Of a stretch of 64,000 bases of DNA, positions 19,756 to 27,909 are shown piece after piece. Every line of letters starts with the position of its first letter. Positions within the stretch are counted from its first letter, which is position 1. The translations under genes and the position numbers were made by a program. Source of the stretch: Acinetobacter baumannii. Lineage in GTDB: Bacteria; Pseudomonadota; Gammaproteobacteria; Pseudomonadales; Moraxellaceae. The stretch spans positions 1,922,001 to 1,986,000 of the forward strand of contig NZ_CP046654.1 of the NCBI RefSeq assembly GCF_009759685.1, in the 5' to 3' direction. The notes beneath the pieces were generated by a model. The model saw only the letters and a list, made by a program, of their open reading frames with translations. It was not told the origin of the DNA and made no database searches.

Positions 19756-20700
19756 ATGATGTTAACTTCTAAGGCTTCGCTACGTTTAACGCTACTTGCT
19801 TCTGCGATATTTTTGGTGGCATGTCAGCCTAAAAGTGATCCTAAAGAGTCGGAAGATCAGCAAAAACCGGCTGTGGTTGAACAAAAGCCTGTAGAACTGA
19901 CTTTGAAAGGAGAAACAGTTCCAAGTAAAGTGACTTTACCGGATTGTGATGGTAAAACTTGTCCTGAATTTACGGTAGAACGCCTACAAAGTAATTTCCC
20001 TTTTATTGATAAGATTATTGATCAACAAGTTTTAAAAGCACTCGGTCAGATTCTTGAAATTGCAGAACCAGATGCAAAAGCAGCACAAGCTGATAAGAAG
20101 ACAGAAGCTTCAGCAGCTGCCGCTACAGAGCAACAAGATAGTTTCGATGCTCAGGTTCAGCGCTATGCAAATTCATTTATTGATTTGGACAATGAGTTAA
20201 AGGCTCTAAGTAGTAATCACCAGATTAATCTGTTGGTGAAACCTAAAATCATACAGTCTCAAGGTAAAGTCGTAACCGTTGTTGTAAATAGTAGTAGCTA
20301 TTTAGGCGGGGCACATGGCTCGGCAGCGCAGCAATATTATAATTTTGACTTAAAGAAAGAAAAGCAGGTCAAACTTGAAGACTTGTTACGTCCAGAGAAA
20401 AAAGCGGCTTTAGAAAAATTAGCACATGAAGCGTTTAAAGCTTGGGTGACAGACTCAAAACTTGCAAATAGTGTGAGTGAATATGAGCAAGCTTGGCCGT
20501 TTAAACTCACAGAAAATTTTCTGTTAGGTGACCAAGGCTTGATTCTTCAATATGGCGAATATGAAATTGGACCTTATGTGGTCGGGCTACCTCGTTTAGT
20601 TATTCCATATGTCCAATTACAAGATGTATTGAAAGAAGAATATCTGCCGCAGCCTAAAGCTAAACCAGCTTCGGCACCTGCCGTAAAAAGTACCAGCTAA
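19756..20700 (+). CDS. Lipoprotein with DUF4163/DUF3298 (RsiV-like) domains
   Basis: A 314-residue predicted lipoprotein. Signal peptide with lipobox LVAC, lipidated Cys at residue 23, and a charged linker. It shares the C-x2-K-x-C motif (CDGKTC) with its upstream neighbour. The central region has an Ala/Glu-rich insertion (about 110-135). The C-terminal half carries the DUF3298 signature: YLGGAHGSAAQQYYNFDL near 192-209, then DLL, and LQYGEYEIGPYVVG. Relatives include anti-sigma factor RsiV and deacetylase-associated proteins; here the anchor is a lipid and no sigma factor is adjacent, so an anti-sigma role is unlikely. The last base of the stop is the first base of the next start (TAATG), so it is coupled to the TatD-family gene. 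Confidence 0.8.
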   Translation: MMLTSKASLRLTLLASAIFLVACQPKSDPKESEDQQKPAVVEQKPVELTLKGETVPSKVTLPDCDGKTCPEFTVERLQSNFPFIDKIIDQQVLKALGQILEIAEPDAKAAQADKKTEASAAAATEQQDSFDAQVQRYANSFIDLDNELKALSSNHQINLLVKPKIIQSQGKVVTVVVNSSSYLGGAHGSAAQQYYNFDLKKEKQVKLEDLLRPEKKAALEKLAHEAFKAWVTDSKLANSVSEYEQAWPFKLTENFLLGDQGLILQYGEYEIGPYVVGLPRLVIPYVQLQDVLKEEYLPQPKAKPASAPAVKSTS

Positions 20701-21512
20701 TGCATCTGTTTGATACTCACACCCATTTTGATGTTGCCGATTTTGATGAAGATCGGCAGCAATTAGCACTTGAAGCTAAAAAAATGGGTGTGGATGCTTT
20801 GGTGTTAATTGGCTTTTTACAGTCACGTTTTGATGAGTTGGTACAAACCCATCATCAGCTCAAGCAGTGGGACAACGTGCCTACTTCTTATTTAGCACCG
20901 GGGTTGCATCCGTTTTATATTGAGCAGCACAGACCAGAGCATCTTTCTCATCTTGAACAGACTTTGCAGCAAGAAGACTGCGTCGCAGTAGGAGAAATCG
21001 GCTTAGATACCTTCTTAAAGGAACACAAGCAGCCCGATATATATGCCAAGCAAAAACAGTATTTTGCTGATCAGTTAGATCTGGCAACTCAATACCAAAA
21101 ACCGGTGTTGCTTCATATACGAAAAGCACATGGTGATGTGCTCGCACTATTAAAAACGCATAAGTTTAAACTCGGTGGCATTGCTCATGCCTTTAGTGGC
21201 GGAGTGGAGGAGGCAAAAGGCCTGATTAAACTTGGTTTTAAAATTGGTGTGACGGGACAAATCACGAACCCCAATGCGAAAAAGCTTCATACAGTTGTGC
21301 AGACTATAGGTGCCGAGCATTTAGTGATTGAAACAGACTGTCCTGATATGACGCCACTTTGCTGTCAAACTTCAACTGAGCAGCGTACTCGAAATACGCC
21401 TGTGAATTTACCTTATGTACTAAAAAGTTTGGCTGAAAATTTAAATATGGCAGAGTCAGAATTAGCAGATTTGCTGTGGAAAAACTCTTTATCTGCTTTG
21501 AAATTATCGTAA
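20700..21512 (+). CDS. TatD-family metal-dependent hydrolase / DNase
   Basis: A 270-residue TIM-barrel metallohydrolase. Metal ligands are visible in order: HTHFD at residues 6-10, Glu in VGEIGLD (about 98), His in LLHIRKAHGD (about 138), His in IAHAFSGG (about 162), and Asp in ETDCPDM (about 213). Family members are 3'-5' DNases or act on D-aminoacyl substrates; the exact role is not readable. Relative to E. coli TatD it looks closer to the YjjV/YcfH branch, which is an impression only. Its ATG overlaps the stop of the lipoprotein gene by one base, an unexplained pairing of an envelope protein with a nuclease. Confidence 0.9.
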   Translation: MHLFDTHTHFDVADFDEDRQQLALEAKKMGVDALVLIGFLQSRFDELVQTHHQLKQWDNVPTSYLAPGLHPFYIEQHRPEHLSHLEQTLQQEDCVAVGEIGLDTFLKEHKQPDIYAKQKQYFADQLDLATQYQKPVLLHIRKAHGDVLALLKTHKFKLGGIAHAFSGGVEEAKGLIKLGFKIGVTGQITNPNAKKLHTVVQTIGAEHLVIETDCPDMTPLCCQTSTEQRTRNTPVNLPYVLKSLAENLNMAESELADLLWKNSLSALKLS

Positions 21513-21636
21513 TAAAAATCAAAGATTAGAAATAGTAACTAAAACAAAACACAGCGATTAAAAAAGAAGCTTAAAGTAAGAAAACAACATGTAAAAACGT
21601 GAAAAATAACATTGCCAGACATGGGAGGATAACCCA

Positions 21637-24393
21637 ATGGCTAAGTATAGCAATATCAATAGTTTTAATGCTTTACAGACGCTAACAGTAGGTTCCAGCA
21701 ATTATCAGATTTTTAGCTTAACCCAAGCCGAGAAAAAGCTAGGTGACATTGCCAAACTGCCGAAATCATTAAAAGTACTGTTGGAAAACTTATTACGGTT
21801 TGAAGATCAGCACAGTGTTAAAACAGAACACATTTATGCTTTAGCTGAGTGGCTAAAAACCCGTACCTCAGATCAAGAAATTCAATATCGACCTGCACGG
21901 GTTTTAATGCAAGATTTTACTGGCGTTCCGGCAGTCGTTGACTTAGCCGCAATGCGTGCTGCAATGGCTGAAGCGGGGGGCGACCCTGAAAAAATTAATC
22001 CGTTATCACCTGTAGATCTGGTTATTGACCACTCTGTGATGGTAGACCATTTTGCCGATGATCAGGCTTTTGAAGAAAACGTTCAAATTGAAATGCAGCG
22101 AAATGGCGAGCGATATCAATTTTTGCGTTGGGGACAATCTGCATTTAATAACTTTAGTGTTGTGCCACCGGGTACCGGTATTTGCCATCAGGTCAATTTA
22201 GAATATTTGGCTCAAGCAGTGTGGCTAGGTGAAGACAACGGACAGACCTTTGCTTTCCCTGACACCTTAGTGGGTACAGACTCACATACCACCATGATTA
22301 ATGGTCTAGGGGTATTAGGTTGGGGAGTTGGGGGTATTGAAGCAGAAGCTGCCATGTTGGGTCAGCCTATTTCTATGCTCATTCCTGAGGTGATCGGTTT
22401 TAAACTAACCGGCAAATTACAAGAAGGGATTACGGCAACTGACTTGGTGCTCACCATTACTCAAATGCTTCGCCAAAAAGGAGTGGTAGGTAAATTTGTC
22501 GAGTTCTATGGCGATGGTCTAGCCGATTTACCACTTGCTGACCGTGCAACCATTGCCAATATGGCGCCTGAATATGGTGCAACTTGTGGTTTCTTCCCAA
22601 TTGATGAAGTGACTTTGGGTTATTTGAAATTAACTGGTCGTCAAAGTGACCGTATTGCATTGGTTGAAGCATATAGCAAGGCGCAAGGTTTATGGCGTAA
22701 TCCGGGTGATGAACCTGTGTTTACAGATACGTTAAGTTTAGATATGAGTACGGTTCAGGCAAGTTTGGCAGGTCCAAAACGTCCTCAAGACCGCGTACTT
22801 TTATCGGAAGTACCTAAAACCTTTAATGCACTCATGGAATTAACGCTTAAGCCAGCTAAAGAAGCGAAAGAGCGTTTAGAAAATGAAGGCGGTGGCGGTA
22901 CGGCTGTAGAAGCGACCAAAGCCAATATTCAGCATGAAAGCCCATCTTGTGTAATTGAAGGACAAGAATATCCGTTAAATCATGGTGATGTCGTCATTTC
23001 AGCGATTACTTCATGTACCAATACTTCTAACCCAAGTGTCATGTTGGCAGCCGGTTTACTTGCTAAAAAAGCAATTGAAAAGGGTTTGCAGCGTAAACCG
23101 TGGGTAAAAAGTTCACTTGCGCCTGGTTCTAAAGTCGTGACTGACTATTTATTGGCGGCTGGGCTTACGCCGTATTTAGATGAGTTGGGCTATAACTTGG
23201 TCGGATATGGTTGTACAACGTGTATTGGTAACTCAGGTCCTTTACCTGAACCAATTGAAGATGCAATTCAGTGTCATGATCTAAACGTGGCATCTGTACT
23301 TTCGGGTAACCGTAACTTTGAAGGACGTGTGCATCCATTAGTTAAAACCAACTGGCTTGCCTCACCACCACTTGTGGTTGCCTATGGTTTAGTTGGGAAT
23401 ATCCGTACAGACTTAACGACTCAACCAATCGGGCAAGGTAAAGATGGGCAACCTGTTTACTTAAAAGATATCTGGCCAAGTCAGGCAGAAATTGATGCCG
23501 TCTTACAAAAAGTAAATACTGACATGTTCCACAAAGAATATGCTGCGGTGTTTGATGGTGATGAAAGCTGGCAAGCGATTCAGATTCCAAAAAGTAAAAC
23601 TTACGAATGGGCTGATGACTCGACTTATATTCGTCATCCGCCGTTCTTTGAGGGTATTGGTGAGCCACCAAAACCAATCAAGAATATTGAACAAGCACGT
23701 ATTTTGGCAGTGCTTGGTGATTCGGTAACAACCGACCATATTTCACCAGCGGGTAATATCAAAAAAGACAGTCCAGCTGGCCGCTATTTACAAGAGCAAG
23801 GTGTTGAGCCAAAAGACTTCAACTCTTATGGTTCACGACGTGGTAACCATGAAGTCATGATGCGAGGCACCTTTGCTAACATTCGTATTAAGAACGAAAT
23901 GCTCGGCGGCGAAGAAGGCGGTAATACCATACATGTGCCAAGTGGTGAGAAGCTTGCCATTTATGATGCGGCAATGCGTTACCAACAAGAACATACACCG
24001 CTTGTGATTATTGCTGGTAAAGAATACGGAACGGGTTCTTCACGTGACTGGGCTGCCAAAGGAACGAACTTATTAGGTGTAAAAGCTGTCATTGCTGAAA
24101 GTTTTGAACGTATTCACCGTTCAAACTTGGTGGGTATGGGCGTGTTGCCACTCCAGTTTGTTGATGGCCAAACCAGGCAGTCCCTCAACTTAACGGGTCA
24201 TGAAGTCATTTCGATTCGTGGTTTATCGGATGGTATTCAGCCTCATGAAATTCTTGAGGTTGATGTGAAAGGGCCAAATGGAGTAGCTAGTCATTTTAAT
24301 GTGTTATGTCGAATTGATACGTTAAATGAGGTTGAGTACTTTAAGGCAGGTGGTATTTTGCATTATGTACTTCGGAATTTGATTGCTTCATAA
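21637..24393 (+). CDS. acnA: Aconitate hydratase A
   Basis: Tricarboxylic-acid-cycle enzyme that isomerises citrate to isocitrate; AcnA-type proteins can also bind mRNA when they lose the cluster. Of 918 residues, the IRP-like AcnA type. The [4Fe-4S] cysteines are C460 (SCTNTSNP), C526 and C529 (YGCTTCIGN). Other signatures: GTDSHTTMINGLGVLGWGVG, LGDSVTTDHISPAG, and the substrate-binding GTGSSRDWAAKG near residue 795. A ribosome site GGGAGGA lies 7 bases before the ATG. It is monocistronic with a terminator at 24419. Confidence 0.97.
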   Translation: MAKYSNINSFNALQTLTVGSSNYQIFSLTQAEKKLGDIAKLPKSLKVLLENLLRFEDQHSVKTEHIYALAEWLKTRTSDQEIQYRPARVLMQDFTGVPAVVDLAAMRAAMAEAGGDPEKINPLSPVDLVIDHSVMVDHFADDQAFEENVQIEMQRNGERYQFLRWGQSAFNNFSVVPPGTGICHQVNLEYLAQAVWLGEDNGQTFAFPDTLVGTDSHTTMINGLGVLGWGVGGIEAEAAMLGQPISMLIPEVIGFKLTGKLQEGITATDLVLTITQMLRQKGVVGKFVEFYGDGLADLPLADRATIANMAPEYGATCGFFPIDEVTLGYLKLTGRQSDRIALVEAYSKAQGLWRNPGDEPVFTDTLSLDMSTVQASLAGPKRPQDRVLLSEVPKTFNALMELTLKPAKEAKERLENEGGGGTAVEATKANIQHESPSCVIEGQEYPLNHGDVVISAITSCTNTSNPSVMLAAGLLAKKAIEKGLQRKPWVKSSLAPGSKVVTDYLLAAGLTPYLDELGYNLVGYGCTTCIGNSGPLPEPIEDAIQCHDLNVASVLSGNRNFEGRVHPLVKTNWLASPPLVVAYGLVGNIRTDLTTQPIGQGKDGQPVYLKDIWPSQAEIDAVLQKVNTDMFHKEYAAVFDGDESWQAIQIPKSKTYEWADDSTYIRHPPFFEGIGEPPKPIKNIEQARILAVLGDSVTTDHISPAGNIKKDSPAGRYLQEQGVEPKDFNSYGSRRGNHEVMMRGTFANIRIKNEMLGGEEGGNTIHVPSGEKLAIYDAAMRYQQEHTPLVIIAGKEYGTGSSRDWAAKGTNLLGVKAVIAESFERIHRSNLVGMGVLPLQFVDGQTRQSLNLTGHEVISIRGLSDGIQPHEILEVDVKGPNGVASHFNVLCRIDTLNEVEYFKAGGILHYVLRNLIAS

Positions 24394-24416
24394 ATGTCTA
24401 TTTTTCAAAAGCTATA

Positions 24417-24446
24417 TAAAAAAGCCTTATATTCATGAGGCTTTTT
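24417..24446 (+). terminator. Intrinsic terminator of acnA
   Basis: Stem AAAAAGCCT/AGGCTTTTT with loop TATATTCATG and a following T run, 24 bases after the stop. Confidence 0.88.
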
Positions 24447-24513
24447 TATTGTCTTTATTTAATGGATAAGCTAAATATAAATAAAATAATTTTTGTTATA
24501 AGAAGAAGCAATT

Positions 24514-24987
24514 ATGGGTAGAGATACAGTATTTTTAAAAGTTGAATCTCGATTGGGATATGATTTTTCAGGGGATATAAAAATAGGAGGTAAATATACC
24601 TCATTAATTGAACACGCTGGACTTGTATTTATTAGTGGTCAAATTCCAAGAGTGGGAGATACGGTACAGATTTGTGGAAAAGTTGGATTAGATGTTGATT
24701 TATCAGATGCACAGCTTGCTGCAAGTATTAGCACCATGAGAGCTTTAGCAATTTTAAAACAGCACTATGGGACTTTAGATGTTATTGGAAAAGTTTTACA
24801 AATGAATGTATTTGTTCATTCAACGTCATCTTTTATACAGCAAAGCGAAGTTGCTGATGGAGCATCTGAAATACTTTATGAAATTTTGGGTTTAGATACG
24901 GGACGGCATACACGTACATCGGTCAGCGTGTACCAACTTCCAAAAAATGCATCTGTTGAAATCAACTTCATTTTTGCTTTGAAATAA
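24514..24987 (+). CDS. RidA/YjgF/YER057c-family protein
   Basis: A 157-residue single-domain protein of the Rid family, trimeric enamine/imine deaminases or relatives. Seen: the family core VFISGQIPRV, the central helix DAQLAASISTMRALAILKQHYG, and the C-terminal RTSVSVYQLPKNASVEINFIFAL, in which the deaminase Arg of RidA proper (usually R..V....LP....VEI) appears as RTSVSVYQLP. This looks like a Rid group with a longer N-terminus (EsR.....), similar to stand-alone Rid2/Rid7 types. It is a single gene and its substrate is unknown. A second Rid-family gene lies 5.3 kb away in a transporter operon, with low similarity to this one. Confidence 0.85.
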   Translation: MGRDTVFLKVESRLGYDFSGDIKIGGKYTSLIEHAGLVFISGQIPRVGDTVQICGKVGLDVDLSDAQLAASISTMRALAILKQHYGTLDVIGKVLQMNVFVHSTSSFIQQSEVADGASEILYEILGLDTGRHTRTSVSVYQLPKNASVEINFIFALK

Positions 24988-25111
24988 AAGTAAGTTGGTG
25001 GAATTCAATTATTTCAATTTTACTGGGTATTTTTATTTGTAAGAGCGGCAAGACGCACTACGTAAAAAACAGTAAAATATATGGTTTGATTTTTTAGAGA
25101 AAGCCATTTCC

Positions 25112-25876
25112 ATGTCCGATTTACCACAAAATGATGAATATGACCGCCGTTTTGCAGGTGTAGCCAAAATTTATGGTGATTCATCGTTCCAGCACTATGA
25201 AAAAAGTCATGTGATGGTGATTGGTATTGGCGGGGTCGGCAGTTGGGCAGTAGAAGCTTTAGCGCGTACAGGTATTGGTGAGATTACATTAGTCGATATG
25301 GATGTAGTTGCAGCATCAAATGTGAATCGTCAGCTACCTGCAATGACCTCAACTCTGGGCTGTGAAAAAGTTGAAATTATGGCGGAGCGTTGTCGCCAAA
25401 TTAACCCACGCATTAAAGTCAATATTATTGATGACTTCTTAACACCTGAAAATGTTGCAGAGCTTTTAAACCCTGTACCGGATATTGTTTTGGACTGCAT
25501 TGATGACGTTAAAGCAAAACTGGCTTTAATGCTCCATTGTCGTTTTAATAAAATTCCTTTAATTGTGTCGGGTGGAGCTGGTGGTAAGCTCGATCCACTT
25601 AAAATTCGTGTGGCCGATCTATCAAAAACAGAACAAGACCCAATGTTAGCAAAGCTACGTAGTCAGCTTCGCGCTCGCGGCATCTGTAAAAAGCCAAAAG
25701 AGAAATTTGGCATTACCTGTATTTACTCAATCGACAATCCATTTTCAAGCGCAGATGTCTGCCCATCGGCTGGGTTGCGCTGTGGGGGCTATGGTTCAGC
25801 GGTGGTGGTGACTTCAAGCTTTGCCATGATTGCTGTAGCCGAAGTTTTGAAAAAGCTCGATTTAAAGAAAGCCTAA
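25112..25876 (+). CDS. tcdA: tRNA threonylcarbamoyladenosine dehydratase
   Basis: E1-like ATP-dependent enzyme (CsdL/YgdL) that cyclises t6A at position 37 of ANN-decoding tRNAs to ct6A. Of 254 residues. Seen: nucleotide-binding GIGGVGSWAVEALARTGIG (about 37-55), VDMDVVAASNVNRQL, DCIDDVKAKLAL (about 130), and a Cys-containing C-terminal segment (GITCIYS, SADVCPSAGLRCGG). It is monocistronic. A partner sulphur acceptor CsdE is not encoded nearby. Confidence 0.95.
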   Translation: MSDLPQNDEYDRRFAGVAKIYGDSSFQHYEKSHVMVIGIGGVGSWAVEALARTGIGEITLVDMDVVAASNVNRQLPAMTSTLGCEKVEIMAERCRQINPRIKVNIIDDFLTPENVAELLNPVPDIVLDCIDDVKAKLALMLHCRFNKIPLIVSGGAGGKLDPLKIRVADLSKTEQDPMLAKLRSQLRARGICKKPKEKFGITCIYSIDNPFSSADVCPSAGLRCGGYGSAVVVTSSFAMIAVAEVLKKLDLKKA

Positions 25877-25885
25877 TTTAAATAT

Positions 25886-25925
25886 GGAAAAGGCATGCGC
25901 TTAGGTGGGGGGCATGCTTTTTTTT
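25886..25925 (+). terminator. Terminator of tcdA
   Basis: Arms GGCATGC and GCATGCT around a G-rich loop, followed by eight T residues, about 15 bases after the stop. Confidence 0.75.
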
Positions 25926-25937
25926 GGGAAAAACTAT

Positions 25938-26060
25938 TTAATCATATAGCTCTATATTGTCTTGTTTGGGCTGTGTGGGTAATTGCTGATCATAAAATTT
26001 AAAACACCATAAAATTAAAATAACGATGGTGCATATTGCGAAACCTTTTAAATACTTCAT
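25938..26060 (-). CDS. Possible 40-residue single-pass membrane peptide
   Basis: Minus-strand frame from ATG at 26060 to TAA at 25938. The peptide begins MKYLKGFAICTIVILILWCF, a positively charged end followed by one hydrophobic helix, then a polar tail ending NIELYD. It occupies most of the space between the tcdA terminator and the LysR gene and is divergent from that regulator with about 100 bases between, the usual layout for a LysR gene and its target. Weak point: no clear Shine-Dalgarno before the ATG, and a TTG start five codons upstream is no better. It is too short to assign a family. Confidence 0.4.
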   Translation of the reverse strand: MKYLKGFAICTIVILILWCFKFYDQQLPTQPKQDNIELYD

Positions 26061-26163
26061 GAAGAATTCAATCAAGTGAATGGTCTTGATTAAAATTCTA
26101 GCGAAGGGAATCTATCTAATCTAATATAGAAAATAGACCAAATGATCTAATTTTGAGATGATA

Positions 26164-27057
26164 ATGCTCACATTAAAACAATTCCAATATTTCATAAAAA
26201 TTGTTGAAGAAGGGAGTTTTACCGCTGCTTCCGAAAAGCTATTTATTGCCCAGTCTGCTTTAAGTCGACAAATGAAGCTATTAGAAGAAGAAATTGATTT
26301 TCAGTTGTTTGATCGTACGGACAAAAGAGCAAGACTCACGCCAGCGGGAGAGGTCTTCTATAAGAAAATAAAAGATAACTTGCTTTATTTAAATGAAATT
26401 ATTGATCTTTCTAAAAGTGTTTCGGAAGGGAAAAATCGACAGATTAAAATTGCTCATTCCAGCAGTATTGTCGTGGATAATACAAAGGTGCAGATATTAA
26501 AAGAAGTTAGCTTAACGCAGCACTTGAGCTTTGAGATCAATACCTTGTCATCGGAGCAGCAAATCTTAGCGTTATTAAATGGTGAAATTGATATCGGTTT
26601 GATCCGCCCACCAGTTCGGCATACTTTAGATGGTATAAATACTCTTAAGTTATATGAAGAGCCTTTAATGGTGGCTGTGCATATTGATCATGCCAAGTTT
26701 GCTAAATCAGAAAAGGTTTATTTAAAAGACTTAAAAGATGAGTGTTTTGTATCAACACCTCATGCCGAAAGAGGAGGCTTAAGTTATTTGGTCGCAAATC
26801 TGTGTTTAGCCGCAGGATTTACCCCACAAAAAACCTCCATTCAGTCGCGTAAGATTTCACAGTTACAGCTCGTGGCGGCAAATTTAGGGGTAGGTATTGT
26901 TCCTGCGGAGTTTCAACAAATCTTACCCGCCAATGTAAAACTAATACCTTTGGAAGATTCCCTATCTCTTTCGGAAGTTTTGCTGGTCTATAGAAAGGAC
27001 CATGATGAAATCATTCAGCACTGCGCCGAGCAAATTCATCAAATGTTTTTATCTTAG
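26164..27057 (+). CDS. LysR-family transcriptional regulator
   Basis: A 297-residue LysR-type regulator. The N-terminal winged helix-turn-helix spans residues 2-60 (LKQFQYFIKIVEEGSFTAAS, then IAQSALSRQMKLLEEEI and LFDRT...LTPAGE). The periplasmic-binding-fold effector domain begins near 90 (QIKIAHSSSIV) and contains GEIDIGLIRPP, which fits the BenM/CatM-like branch for aromatic or carboxylate effectors (inference). The ATG at 26164 has GAG about 6 bases ahead; an ATG at 26158 is equally possible. Candidate regulated genes are itself and the divergent 40-codon frame; no catabolic operon is adjacent. Confidence 0.9.
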   Translation: MLTLKQFQYFIKIVEEGSFTAASEKLFIAQSALSRQMKLLEEEIDFQLFDRTDKRARLTPAGEVFYKKIKDNLLYLNEIIDLSKSVSEGKNRQIKIAHSSSIVVDNTKVQILKEVSLTQHLSFEINTLSSEQQILALLNGEIDIGLIRPPVRHTLDGINTLKLYEEPLMVAVHIDHAKFAKSEKVYLKDLKDECFVSTPHAERGGLSYLVANLCLAAGFTPQKTSIQSRKISQLQLVAANLGVGIVPAEFQQILPANVKLIPLEDSLSLSEVLLVYRKDHDEIIQHCAEQIHQMFLS

Positions 27058-27064
27058 AAGTGAA

Positions 27065-27574
27065 TTAGCCTAATCTATAGTAAGTATAGGTGACGTTATC
27101 ATCTTTATAGACGTCATAACTACTTTGTTTAAAGTCCGACACCCATTCGCTTCCTGTGTAACCAGCGATATGACCGTAAATATGGTTGCGGGTTCTGTGA
27201 ATGATATAAATGTCGCCTTCTTGTGGCTCATCAAAGGCTGGATTTATTTCTTTATAGCCAATTTTCTTGAGGGTATCGCCCCAATCAGATGCTGCAATCG
27301 GATGGTTTTCAACATCGGCACCAGCAGACTCAAGCGCAATACGGATGCTACGTGCACAACGCGCTTTACTGCGTCTAGAGGTAATACTTTCTAATTTAGC
27401 TACGAATTTTTCTACATCAATGGCTGGAGGAGTGTTGGTTTCAGTGGAGTGATTATTGGGTTTCATGGTGAATGGATAAGGGAGGCTTGGTGTGCTGTGG
27501 GATACAACAATGGCTGCCTGATTTGAATCCTGATACATATAGTTATCAGCTACTTGTCCGTCATAAATAATCAT
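27065..27574 (-). CDS. Orphan cysteine peptidase/amidase of CHAP-NlpC/P60 type, possible type VI effector
   Basis: A 169-residue protein without signal peptide. The N-terminal 50 residues are disordered and polar; the catalytic domain begins near 53. Candidate catalytic residues are Cys73 in KARCARSIRIALE, His135 in YGHIAGYTG and Asp147 in EWVSDF, with GDIYIIHR before the His strand. The order and spacing resemble papain-like peptidoglycan amidases delivered by type VI secretion or found in phage lysins. Lack of a signal peptide suits a type VI cargo. Against that, there is no vgrG, hcp, PAAR or immunity gene beside it: neighbours are a convergent LysR gene (7 bases away) and dusA. The fold call is good; delivery is speculative. 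Confidence 0.65.
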   Translation of the reverse strand: MIIYDGQVADNYMYQDSNQAAIVVSHSTPSLPYPFTMKPNNHSTETNTPPAIDVEKFVAKLESITSRRSKARCARSIRIALESAGADVENHPIAASDWGDTLKKIGYKEINPAFDEPQEGDIYIIHRTRNHIYGHIAGYTGSEWVSDFKQSSYDVYKDDNVTYTYYRLG

Positions 27575-27909
27575 CGTGAAATCTCTACCCGTACTACCTA
27601 TATCCGTATTTAGAAAATCACCACCTACCTGTGGCGTTCAGAGATACTAATGGCCCAAACTTAAAAGTTTTGTTTATGTTATGTAATAACGTATCTTTTT
27701 GCCAGTTTTTATTTCTGGCTATGGAAAAAAGGGCTAATTAAAAGAGCTTTTGAAATCATACAAATTAAGTTTTTGATATTATTGAATATAAATAATTAAT
27801 CAGAGCCTAATTTTGAATATTTCGAGCCAACATTTGCGAATATACTCAAAATCTAAGTCTCTGATTTAAAATGCCACATTTTCTTACAATTTTAGAAACA
27901 TGGGCTGGC
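27575..27909. other. Intergenic region downstream of dusA
   Basis: About 335 bases, very AT-rich. A hairpin GCCAG...CTGGC near 27701-27719 is flanked by T and A runs. A TCAGAG...CTCTGA pair of arms (near 27801 and 27861) encloses about 55 bases. I see no reading frame that could be an immunity gene for the upstream-reading amidase, nor a clear promoter. Confidence 0.4.
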
